Assembly (NCBI RefSeq): GCF_019218885.1
Contig: NZ_JAHUWT010000002.1
Location: 992,001 to 1,056,000 of the forward strand
Source: Bordetella sp. BOR01
GTDB lineage: Bacteria > Pseudomonadota > Gammaproteobacteria > Burkholderiales > Burkholderiaceae_B
DNA length: 64,000 nucleotides
Reading direction: 5' to 3'
This document shows positions 32,434 to 40,000 of the stretch, piece by piece (the stretch's first letter is position 1; each line of letters opens with the position of its first letter). The position numbers and the translations under genes are program-made. The notes beneath the pieces were generated by a model. That model saw nothing but the letters and a program-made list of their open reading frames with translations. It did no database searches and was not told where the DNA came from.

Positions 32434-33996
32434 TTACTGTGCGTGCGCGTCGCCGCCGCGCGGGTCGGCAGCTTGCCCCTGGCCGGCCTGGGCCGCCCGG
32501 TGGGCAGCGCGGGCCGTCAGGCCTGCGCTTTGGCCGGCCAGGCGGCCGAACACGGCGCCGCTGGTCAGCCCGCTGGCGCCGGGATAGTTGAAATAGAAAA
32601 TGCCGCCCACCATCTCGCCGGCCGCGTACAGGCCGGCAATCGGTTCGTGGTTGGTGTCCACCACCTGCCCGTCGGTGGTGATCCGCAGCCCGCCGAACGT
32701 GAATGTCACCCCGCAAGTGATGGCATAGGCGTGGAAGGGCGGCGTATCGAGGGGCAGCGCCCAGTTGGATTTCGGTATCGGCAGGCCCCGGGTACGCTTG
32801 CCGTCCTTCACGTTCGGGTCGAACGGCACGTCCGGGTCGACCGCGGCGTTGAAGTCCTGGATGGTCCGCAGGCATTGGTCCGGATCCACGTCGTCGAGCT
32901 TTTGCACCAGTTCTTCCAGCGTATCGGCCTTCACCCTGGTGACGTGGCGCGTGCGGTATTCATCCAGCAGCAGATGGGTGACCTTGTCGTCGTAGATCTG
33001 CCAGGCAAACTGGCCGGGCTGCTCCAGGATGAGATGGCCGTACTTGGCATAGGTGAAATTGCGAATATCGGCACCTTCGTCCAGGAAGCGCTCGCCGTTG
33101 CCATTTACCATGATGCTGAAGGTGTAGCTGTGGCGCTGGAAGTGCGGTGTCAGATCCGGATCGCCGAAGTCCGTGGCGTAGCGTTCCCAGCCCACGGCGT
33201 GGCAGCCCGACCAGTGCCCATACGGCTGGGCTCCGATGCGCAGCGCCATGGCCAGGCCGTCCCCGGTGTTGTACTTGGTGCCGCGCACCTTGGCCATGTC
33301 CCAGCCCTTGCCCAGGTACTTGGTGCGCCACTCGGCATTGGCCTCGAAGCCGCCGCAAGCCAGGATCACCGCGCGGGCGCGAATGCGCAACATGGCACCG
33401 CCGATGCGTGCCACGACACCTGTTACGCCATGCACGTCATGGATCAGATCCCGCACCCAGGCCTCGTACACGACGGTCACGCCCTGGTCTTCGGCGGCCT
33501 TGTACAAGGCTTCCACCAGCCCTGGTCCGCCCCCATAGGTTGCCAGCGGCGCGCCGCCCCAGAACGTAAAGCGGCCGTTCGATTTGTAGGCCTGGCGACC
33601 GTAGTTGGGCATGAATTTCACGCCATTGTCTTTCAACCAGCGCATGACCGAGTTGCTCTGGCGCACCAGGATCTCGCACAGATCGGGATCGGTGCGGTGC
33701 TGGGTGATGCGCGCCATGTCGTCGAAGAAATCGCTTTCCGTGTACGAGCCGAAATCGCTGGTCGCGACCTCGTCCGGTGTCAGGTCGTGAGACAAGGCAA
33801 GAATGTCATCCAGGCCTTCGTAGGCAAAGCGGACTTTGCCATCGGTATAGGTGCTGTTGCCGCCGCGATGCTCGAACGGGGCGCGTTCAAGCAGCAGGAC
33901 TTTCGATCCTTGTTGCGCGGCCGAGATTGCCGCGCACAACGCGGCGTTGCCGCCCCCGACCACCACGACGTCGTGCACCGTCGCATCCAGACTCAT
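32434..33996 (-). CDS. TcuA-like FAD-dependent tricarballylate dehydrogenase
   Basis: 520 residues from the ATG at 33996, with AGGAG upstream. FAD binding begins with GGGNAA at 14-19, and the C-terminal GLYAAGEMVGGIFYFNYPG completes the site. GERFLDEGADIRNFTYAKYG and KSNWALPLDTPPFHAY resemble TcuA, which oxidises tricarballylate to cis-aconitate in Salmonella. Here no TcuB (Fe-S/haem electron carrier) or TcuC permease follows; a hydratase pair and an isomerase do. The enzyme may act on tricarballylate or a substituted relative. It is 19 bp upstream of the LeuC-like gene. Confidence 0.88.
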   Translation of the reverse strand: MSLDATVHDVVVVGGGNAALCAAISAAQQGSKVLLLERAPFEHRGGNSTYTDGKVRFAYEGLDDILALSHDLTPDEVATSDFGSYTESDFFDDMARITQHRTDPDLCEILVRQSNSVMRWLKDNGVKFMPNYGRQAYKSNGRFTFWGGAPLATYGGGPGLVEALYKAAEDQGVTVVYEAWVRDLIHDVHGVTGVVARIGGAMLRIRARAVILACGGFEANAEWRTKYLGKGWDMAKVRGTKYNTGDGLAMALRIGAQPYGHWSGCHAVGWERYATDFGDPDLTPHFQRHSYTFSIMVNGNGERFLDEGADIRNFTYAKYGHLILEQPGQFAWQIYDDKVTHLLLDEYRTRHVTRVKADTLEELVQKLDDVDPDQCLRTIQDFNAAVDPDVPFDPNVKDGKRTRGLPIPKSNWALPLDTPPFHAYAITCGVTFTFGGLRITTDGQVVDTNHEPIAGLYAAGEMVGGIFYFNYPGASGLTSGAVFGRLAGQSAGLTARAAHRAAQAGQGQAADPRGGDAHAQ

Positions 33997-34064
33997 AGAA
34001 ACTCCTGCATCATCACAAATTGGGATATTGCGCGCCTGAAGCCAGCAGGCAGGCGCGGACCTGT

Positions 34065-35063
34065 CTATTGAATGGTGACGTGGGCCTTGCTGATCAGCTC
34101 GGCCCACTTGCCTATCTCGCTGTCTATGTATTGCCCGAACTGGCCGGGACCTTCATGCGCGGGAATGACGCCCTGCGCGATGAATTGCTCTTGCACATCC
34201 TTGCGCTTCATCGTGGCGGCAATGGCCTGGTTGAGCTTTTCGATCACGGGTTTGGGCGTCTTGGCCGGCACGATGATGCCGTACCATGAACTGGCGTCAT
34301 AGCCGGCCACGCCCGCTTCTTGCATGGTGGGAACGTCCGGCAGCGCCGGGTGGCGCTTGTCGGTGGAAACCGCCAGCGGCACCAAGGTGTTCTGCTTGAT
34401 CTGGCCCAGCGCCGAGGTGATCGATGCGGTCAGCAGCGGCACTTCCCCGGCAACCGCGGCCTGGGTCGAGGGCGCGCCGCCTTTGTATGGAATGTGCACG
34501 ATGTCGATCCCGGTCTTGGCAATGAAGAGCTCCATGGCCATATGGGTGATATTGCCGACGCCGCCCGATGCGTAATTGAGCTTGTGCGGATTGCGCCGCG
34601 CGTAGTCGATCAGTTCCTGGATCGAGCGTACGGGCAGCTTGGGGTTCACCGCGAATACCGACGGGCCGTAGCCGATCAGGGCCACTGGCGCGAAGTCCTT
34701 CCTGACGTCGAAGGGCAGGCTGGAAAACAGCGACGGCATGGCGATCGTGGCATTCGTCAGGTACATGGTGTAGCCATCCGGTGCCGACTGGGCCACATAG
34801 TTGGCGCCGATATTGCCGGCCGCGCCGGGCTTGTTCTCGACCACCACGGATTGGCCCAGCTGTTGCGCGATGCCTTGGGCGATCAGGCGGGCGACCACGT
34901 CGGTCGCACCGCCCGGCGCGAACCCCGAGACCACTTGCAGCGCATGGTTGGGGAAGTTGGCGGCGCCGGCAGCGGTGTCGGCGCGGGCCGCACCGCTTGC
35001 CATACAGGCCCCCGCGCTTGCAACCAGGATCATGCTGACCACCTTGAATACTCGTTGATTCAT
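34065..35063 (-). CDS. Bug/TctC family periplasmic solute-binding protein
   Basis: 332 residues from the ATG at 35063, preceded by AGGAGG. The signal peptide is about 30 residues, ending ARA before DTAAG, and a ~12-residue linker precedes the mature fold. The ligand loops are GGATDVVAR and HIPYKGGAPSTQ. It is the promoter-proximal gene of the tricarboxylate operon and is divergent from a CysB-like regulator gene. That position suggests it binds the inducing tricarboxylate. Confidence 0.92.
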   Translation of the reverse strand: MNQRVFKVVSMILVASAGACMASGAARADTAAGAANFPNHALQVVSGFAPGGATDVVARLIAQGIAQQLGQSVVVENKPGAAGNIGANYVAQSAPDGYTMYLTNATIAMPSLFSSLPFDVRKDFAPVALIGYGPSVFAVNPKLPVRSIQELIDYARRNPHKLNYASGGVGNITHMAMELFIAKTGIDIVHIPYKGGAPSTQAAVAGEVPLLTASITSALGQIKQNTLVPLAVSTDKRHPALPDVPTMQEAGVAGYDASSWYGIIVPAKTPKPVIEKLNQAIAATMKRKDVQEQFIAQGVIPAHEGPGQFGQYIDSEIGKWAELISKAHVTIQ

Positions 35064-35183
35064 GGTCCTCCTCCTTGAGGGCACACGTACTCGGTACGTT
35101 GCATTGTCAGCCCGGTGCCTCGAGTGCGCCGGTGCGCCGCCGGACGACTGCAGCGTCGACGGTCCAGAGGATGGTATCAGCGT

Positions 35184-35232
35184 GATAAATAGCCTGCCAG
35201 AATATTGTATTATCTTAGTATTCGATAAATAC
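35184..35232. promoter_or_regulatory. Control region with repeated GATAAATA sites
   Basis: GATAAATA occurs at 35184-35191 and 35224-35231, exactly 40 bp apart, so both lie on the same face of the helix. The second copy also pairs with GTATTATC (35207-35214) as an inverted repeat with one bulge. The sites sit in the 183-bp gap between the Bug gene (-) and the CysB-like regulator gene (+), where a LysR tetramer would bind two half-operators. Confidence 0.62.
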
Positions 35233-35246
35233 ATACTGGGTTTTCC

Positions 35247-36194
35247 ATGAAACTGCTGCGCCTGCGCTATGTCCTGGAAGTCTTCCGGCATGACAACCAC
35301 ATCTCCAAGACGGCCGAGGCGCTGCACACTTCGCAGCCCGGCATCAGCAAGCACATCCAGATGCTTGAAGACGAACTGGGTTTCAAGATATTCACGCGCA
35401 AGCGCAACCGGATCGTCGGCCTGACCGACCCGGGCGAAGAGGTCATTGCGATCGCGCAGCGGGTGCTCAACGACATCGACAGCCTCAAGCGGCTCGGCGA
35501 AGAGGTGTCGGCACGCGAGGGCGGCGCCCTTACCATCGCCACGACGCATACTCAGGCGCGGTATGTACTGCCGGACATCATCGCGCGCTTCATCAAGCGG
35601 CATCCTAAGGTCGACATCAACTTGCGGCAGGGAAACCCGACGCAGATATGCGAAATGGTCGAGGCAGGCGATGCAGATATTGCCATCGGAACCGAGACGA
35701 CACGGCCGTTTCCGACGCTGGTCAGGCTGGATTGCTTTCCACTCGAACGCTGCATCATCGCCAAGGTCGGCCATCCGCTGCTCAAAGTAAGAAAGCTGTC
35801 CCTGCAGGACATCGCCCGCTATCCCATCATTACGCACGATCCCTCATTCAGCGGGCGGTGGAAGGTGCTGGATGCATTCACCCAGGCCGGCATCACGCCC
35901 AAGATCATCTTCGGCGCGGTGGACGCAGACGTGGGCAAAACCTACGTCGAGCTCGGTCTGGGTATTTCCGTGGTTACCACGGTTTCGTACAACCGTCGCA
36001 AAGACACCGGCCTGCGGGCAATCGCGGCAGGACACCTGTTTGCGCCGAGCATGACCGCCGTTTCGCTGCGCGCCAACAACTACCTGCGCAACTACACCTA
36101 CGACCTGATTCGCATGTTGTCGCCCAAGCTGACCCGCGACGTGGTCATGAGCGCGATGCAGAGCGCGCGCGGCGCGAAGGTCGCGACAAAGTGA
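35247..36194 (+). CDS. CysB-like LysR-type transcriptional regulator
   Basis: 315 residues. The helix-turn-helix lies in the first ~60 (AEALHTSQPGISKHI). The ligand domain begins with IATTHTQARYVLP near 96, a hallmark of the CysB/Cbl group, and ADVGKTYVELGLG near 232 is also CysB-like. CysB proteins sense O-acetylserine, but this copy lies divergent from a tricarboxylate operon, so it probably senses an organic acid and regulates that operon. The ribosome-binding site is weak. A second LysR gene follows 47 bp downstream. Confidence 0.92.
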   Translation: MKLLRLRYVLEVFRHDNHISKTAEALHTSQPGISKHIQMLEDELGFKIFTRKRNRIVGLTDPGEEVIAIAQRVLNDIDSLKRLGEEVSAREGGALTIATTHTQARYVLPDIIARFIKRHPKVDINLRQGNPTQICEMVEAGDADIAIGTETTRPFPTLVRLDCFPLERCIIAKVGHPLLKVRKLSLQDIARYPIITHDPSFSGRWKVLDAFTQAGITPKIIFGAVDADVGKTYVELGLGISVVTTVSYNRRKDTGLRAIAAGHLFAPSMTAVSLRANNYLRNYTYDLIRMLSPKLTRDVVMSAMQSARGAKVATK

Positions 36195-36241
36195 ACCGCG
36201 GGCCGGCGAGGCCTTCGAGGAACAAGAACGGAGACACCAGT

Positions 36242-37144
36242 ATGCGATTCAGCCTGCGCCAGATGGAAGTGTTCAGGGCCGTCATGCTGACGGGCTCGAT
36301 CAAGGGGGCGTCTCGATTGCTCTTTACCTCTCAGCCCGCGCTCAGCCGCATCGTTGCGCATACCGAGCTGACGCTGGGGTTGGCCTTGTTCAACCGGGTA
36401 AAGGGGAAACTGATACCCACACCCGAGGCCGAGGCCTTGTTCCGCGAGGTCGACCAGTGCTACCAGCAGGTACTGCGTGTCGACGATTTCGCGCGCGGCC
36501 TGGTCAGCGGACCGTCGGGAGTGCTGAACCTGGCTTGCAGCCCGGCGCTCAGCCGTGGCCTGGTGGCCAAGGCGATTACCCGTTTCGTGCAGCACTATCC
36601 CAATATCCAGGTGAACTACTGCCTGACGCTATTGAACAGCATGGCGCAGGACGTGCTGGGCAACAAGGTGGACCTGGCGATTTCCGTGCTGCCGATCGAG
36701 CATCCCAACCTGCGGGTGACGCCATTCATGGAAGGCCGCATGGTGTGCGTGGTGCCGCGCGGGCACGCGCTGGCTGGGCTGGAACGCGTGGGCATCGCTG
36801 ACCTGGCGCGTTATCCGCTGATCGCGCATCACCCCAGTATTCCATTCGGCCAACTGGTTTCGGCCGCATTCAACAAAGCCAACATCAGCCTGCAAGCTTC
36901 CGTCTACATTCACCAGACCGACACCGCCTGCAGCCTGGTGCGCGCGGGTGCCGGCGTGGCCATGGTGGACCAGTTCACCGTCGAAGGCATGGCCTGGCCC
37001 GATATCCAGGTGCTGCCGCTGGCCGAGAACATCCCGCTCAACCCCAGCATCGTGCGTTCGGCGTTCGATACGGGCAAGAGCCACGCGGCAAAGTTCATCG
37101 AATTGCTCTTGAAGGGCGAGCAGGCCGGCGATCGCGCGCCCTGA
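36242..37144 (+). CDS. LysR-type transcriptional regulator
   Basis: 300 residues with the LysR helix-turn-helix at about 4-62 (SIKGASRLLFTSQPALSRIV). The ligand domain starts near 92. The ATG at 36242 follows GGAGA. It is only distantly similar to the CysB-like gene directly upstream, so the pair is not a recent duplication. It could control the operon starting at 37340, whose upstream region holds a clean dyad, or act jointly with the CysB-like protein. Confidence 0.91.
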   Translation: MRFSLRQMEVFRAVMLTGSIKGASRLLFTSQPALSRIVAHTELTLGLALFNRVKGKLIPTPEAEALFREVDQCYQQVLRVDDFARGLVSGPSGVLNLACSPALSRGLVAKAITRFVQHYPNIQVNYCLTLLNSMAQDVLGNKVDLAISVLPIEHPNLRVTPFMEGRMVCVVPRGHALAGLERVGIADLARYPLIAHHPSIPFGQLVSAAFNKANISLQASVYIHQTDTACSLVRAGAGVAMVDQFTVEGMAWPDIQVLPLAENIPLNPSIVRSAFDTGKSHAAKFIELLLKGEQAGDRAP

Positions 37145-37182
37145 AGGTGTCATAGGGCCAGTCTGTGTTGCATTGCGGCATC

Positions 37183-37197
37183 CGGCGCATTGCGCCG
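37183..37197 (+). terminator. Possible terminator hairpin after the LysR gene
   Basis: CGGCGC and GCGCCG pair perfectly around an ATT loop, 39 bp after the LysR stop. No T-tract follows, so termination may need Rho. Confidence 0.38.
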
Positions 37198-37264
37198 ATC
37201 CGGGCCTGGCGATTAACGTCAGGCTATACCCCATTGCGGAATCAGCACTCGCCCAGTCCAGTCC

Positions 37265-37279
37265 AAATCCCTAGGATTT
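37265..37279. promoter_or_regulatory. Operator-like dyad AAATCC-CTA-GGATTT
   Basis: A perfect 6-bp inverted repeat with a 3-bp centre lies 61 bp upstream of the dehydrogenase start at 37340, within a 195-bp gap. It is a good candidate operator for the 37.3-42.0 kb operon. Confidence 0.55.
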
Positions 37280-37339
37280 CACTTATGACGCCAGGCCAAC
37301 GCGCCGGCGCGAATCGTGAATCCTGTGGAGACGGTAACA

Positions 37340-38227
37340 ATGAAGCTGGGACTAATAGGCCTGGGTAATATCGGCCAGCATTTTGCAAATCGCCTGTTGG
37401 CCGCCGGCCATGAACTGATCGTGCACGATCGGTCGGCCGCGGCACAAGAGCGCATCGTTGCCCGTGGCGCGCAGGGGGCCGGCAGCGTGCAGGCGCTGGC
37501 CGAGCAGACGCCCATCGTGTTGCTGTGCCTGCCCATGCCGGCCGTGGTGGCCGAAGTCGGCGCGCAGGTCGCCAAAGTAAAAGGCGTGCGCATCCTGCTC
37601 GACTTGTCGACGACCGGCCCGTCGGTTACCCATGCTGTCCAAACGCTATTGGCCGAGCAGGGCATCGCCATGGTCGGGTCGCCGGTCAGCGGCGGCACGG
37701 TAGCGGCGGAAAAGGGCACTCTGGCGGTGATGGCGGCTGGCCCGAAAGAGGCGTACGACGAAATCGAGCCCGTGCTGCGCGTGATCGGCAAGAATGTGTT
37801 TTACCTGGGCGCCGATCCCAGCCTGGGCCAGACCATGAAGATCATCAACAATACCCTGTACGCCACCAGCATGGTGGCCAGTTGCGAGGCGCTGGTGTAT
37901 GGCGTGAAGGCCGGGTTGGACCCCAAGACTCTGCTGGACGTGGTCAATGTGTCCAGCGGACGCTCTTTCGCGACGCTGGAGCGCATTCCGCAATGCGTGC
38001 TCGACCGTAGCTTTCCGGTGCGCTTCACGACCGAACTGCTGCATAAAGACGTCAAGATGTGTATCGACGAAGCCGAGAAGCTGGGCGTGCCCATGTCGGT
38101 GAACCCTGCCGCCCGGCAATTCCTGGCATTCGCGATCACGCAGGGCGACGGCCCGCGCGACAACGTGTACCCCATCCGGCATATCGAACAATGGGCGGGG
38201 GTTGAATTCGGCTCCAAGCCGGCGTGA
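37340..38227 (+). CDS. Beta-hydroxyacid dehydrogenase (3-hydroxyisobutyrate dehydrogenase family)
   Basis: 295 residues from the ATG at 37340, with GGAGA upstream; the GTG at 37316 is less likely. The Rossmann motif GLGNIG is at 7-12, the substrate loop PVSGGT at 115-120, and the catalytic Lys167 lies in GQTMKIINN. The family oxidises a 3-hydroxycarboxylate to the semialdehyde with NAD(P)+, or runs in reverse as tartronate-semialdehyde/2-(hydroxymethyl)glutarate-type reductases. It heads an operon with two Bug proteins and a D-2-hydroxyacid dehydrogenase. The substrate is unknown. Confidence 0.92.
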   Translation: MKLGLIGLGNIGQHFANRLLAAGHELIVHDRSAAAQERIVARGAQGAGSVQALAEQTPIVLLCLPMPAVVAEVGAQVAKVKGVRILLDLSTTGPSVTHAVQTLLAEQGIAMVGSPVSGGTVAAEKGTLAVMAAGPKEAYDEIEPVLRVIGKNVFYLGADPSLGQTMKIINNTLYATSMVASCEALVYGVKAGLDPKTLLDVVNVSSGRSFATLERIPQCVLDRSFPVRFTTELLHKDVKMCIDEAEKLGVPMSVNPAARQFLAFAITQGDGPRDNVYPIRHIEQWAGVEFGSKPA

Positions 38228-38261
38228 TCGCGCCGCGACAAGATACACCAGGAGACGAGTC

Positions 38262-39212
38262 ATGAAGCGACGCTTGTTCGCTGCTTTGCTGTGCGCCTTG
38301 CCTGTGCTGGCCTGGGGGGCATATCCCGACAAACCCGTACGCCTGGTCGTGCCGTTTACGCCGGGCAGTATTACCGACGTCGTGGCGCGTGCGCTGGCCC
38401 AGGGCCTGGATGGCGAGCTGGGGCAGTCCGTGGTGGTAGAGAACCGCGCCGGTGCCAACGGTATCGTGGGGACGGCATCTGCCGTGCGTTCCAAGCCGGA
38501 CGGATACACCTTGTTCATGGTGGGCGTCAGTACGGGAGCCAGCAACGTCAGCGCGTTCAAATCCCTGCCTTATGACCCACTGAAGGATTTCGCGCCCATC
38601 GGCCTGGTGGCCGAGGCGCCCTTCATGCTGGTGTCGCGCAGCGATCTGCCCGTCGGCAGCGTGAAAGACCTGGTCGGCTATGCCAAGGCGCATCCCGGAA
38701 AGCTGTCTTATGGCTACGGGTCGGGCAGTGCACAGTTATGCGGCGCCCAGGTAGTGTCCATGGGCGGATTCACTGCCACGCCCGTGGCCTATCGCGGCGT
38801 GCCCCAGGCCATGACGGACCTGATGGCGGGCGTGCTCGACTTCACCATTGCCGATATGGTCAACGGCTTGCAGCAGTCGCGCGCCGGCCGGGTCACGGCC
38901 TTGGGCGTGACCAGCAAGACGCGTTCGCCGTTGGCGCCAGAGCTGCCAACCTTGGCAGAAGCGGGGTTGCCCGACTACGACCTGAATGTCTGGTTCGGCG
39001 TGGCGGCGCCCGCCGGCACGCCAGCCGATGTGATAGCGCGTGTCAATGCTGCCCTGGGAAAAGTCCTGCAGTCGTCGTCGCTGCAGCAGCAGTTCGCCTC
39101 TAACGGATTGACGGTGCGGGCTTCCTCGGCCGAGGGGTTCCAGCAATTGATCGCGTCGGACATCGACAAATGGGGCAAGGTCTTCGTTGCCGCTGGCCTG
39201 ACGCCTCAGTAG
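38262..39212 (+). CDS. Bug/TctC family periplasmic solute-binding protein (divergent pocket)
   Basis: 316 residues from the ATG at 38262, after AGGAG. The signal is short (about 19 residues, ending WGA). Its ligand loops depart from the other copies: PGSITDVVAR replaces the GG-x-x-D loop, and VAYRGVPQAMTD replaces HVPYKG. PDGYT and overall length are normal. The altered loops predict a different ligand class. It is the second gene of the 37.3 kb operon. Confidence 0.9.
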   Translation: MKRRLFAALLCALPVLAWGAYPDKPVRLVVPFTPGSITDVVARALAQGLDGELGQSVVVENRAGANGIVGTASAVRSKPDGYTLFMVGVSTGASNVSAFKSLPYDPLKDFAPIGLVAEAPFMLVSRSDLPVGSVKDLVGYAKAHPGKLSYGYGSGSAQLCGAQVVSMGGFTATPVAYRGVPQAMTDLMAGVLDFTIADMVNGLQQSRAGRVTALGVTSKTRSPLAPELPTLAEAGLPDYDLNVWFGVAAPAGTPADVIARVNAALGKVLQSSSLQQQFASNGLTVRASSAEGFQQLIASDIDKWGKVFVAAGLTPQ

Positions 39213-39226
39213 CGTCGGCCCGCGCG

Positions 39227-39255
39227 CGGCGTCATGGGCGCCGGCATTTATTTTT
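39227..39255 (+). terminator. Weak intrinsic terminator or attenuator
   Basis: CGGCG/CGCCG form a 5-bp stem with a 7-nt loop and are followed by GCATTTATTTTT. It lies 15 bp after the Bug stop and before the DUF1185 gene, so it may thin transcription within the operon. Confidence 0.4.
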
Positions 39256-39283
39256 CATCCAGAACATCAAGGAGTGAACCAGC

Positions 39284-39862
39284 ATGGCCATTCAAATCCG
39301 CAAGAAACTGTTGAACGTCGAGTCCATCTACCATGAAGGCGGGCCTGCGCGCGACACGCCGGTCAAGATGGCATCGATTGCCGTAGTGATCAAGAACCCG
39401 TATGCCGGCCGCTATGTCGAAGACCTGTCGCAGTTGGTCGAGGATTCCAAACTACTGGCCAAGGACATCGTGCCCGAGCTCATGGCCGCGGTGGGCGGCC
39501 CCGAAAAAGTCGAGGCCTATGGCAAGGGCGCGATCGTGGGGCTGAACGGCGAGCTGGAGCATGGGGCCATTTGGCATGAGGCGGGCGGTTGGACGATGCG
39601 CGCCGTGCTGCCCAAGGCAAAGTCCATCGTGCCCGCCGCCAAGGTCGTGGCCTCGGCGGGCACCCGCCTGCAGATCCCGCTGCACCATATCGAGGCCTGC
39701 TATGTGCGCAGCCACTTCAGCACCATGGACGTGGGCGCCATCGACAGCCCGCGCCCCGACGAGTTGCTGTACGCCCTGGTCATATCCACGGGATCCCGCG
39801 TTCACGAACGCCTGGGCGGCTTGCGTGCCGACAAGCTGACCGTCGGCGACGGCCAGCGCTAA
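39284..39862 (+). CDS. DUF1185 family protein ('amino acid synthesis' family)
   Basis: 192 residues matching the DUF1185 family over its whole length; the family name does not rest on a proven function. AAGGAG is at 39269-39274. Notable conserved stretches are NPYAGRYVEDL near 45, YGKGAIVGLNGELEHGAIWH near 79 and a C-terminal PDELLYALVISTGSR. No signal peptide or membrane segment is seen. It sits between two Bug genes and near two hydroxyacid dehydrogenases, which argues for a role in catabolism of a small hydroxy- or amino-acid derivative. Confidence 0.87.
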   Translation: MAIQIRKKLLNVESIYHEGGPARDTPVKMASIAVVIKNPYAGRYVEDLSQLVEDSKLLAKDIVPELMAAVGGPEKVEAYGKGAIVGLNGELEHGAIWHEAGGWTMRAVLPKAKSIVPAAKVVASAGTRLQIPLHHIEACYVRSHFSTMDVGAIDSPRPDELLYALVISTGSRVHERLGGLRADKLTVGDGQR

Positions 39863-39864
39863 GC

Positions 39865-39926
39865 CGCCATGCGCCGGCCGTGGCGCTGGCGCATGGCGCA
39901 ATGGGGTTCGCCGTGACCGCGGCGAA
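39865..39926 (+). repeat. Two consecutive hairpins between DUF1185 and Bug genes
   Basis: The first has an 11-bp perfect stem (39865-39875 with 39888-39898) and a 12-nt loop. The second has TTCGCCG/CGGCGAA (39907-39913 with 39920-39926) and a 6-nt loop. No T-tract follows either. They may stabilise or process the mRNA, or attenuate expression of the downstream Bug gene, which often needs more product than its neighbours. Confidence 0.6.
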
Positions 39927-40000
39927 TCGCCTGATTTCCGATAACCGATAGGCGCCGCGCGGGCAGCTGGGCCCCGACGAGCGCCAACAAGGAGACAATA

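Noticed and set aside
35064-35837. N-terminal extension of the - strand Bug protein through the regulator gene
   Set aside because: It runs opposite the CysB-like regulator; the ATG at 35063 has AGGAGG and begins a clear signal peptide.
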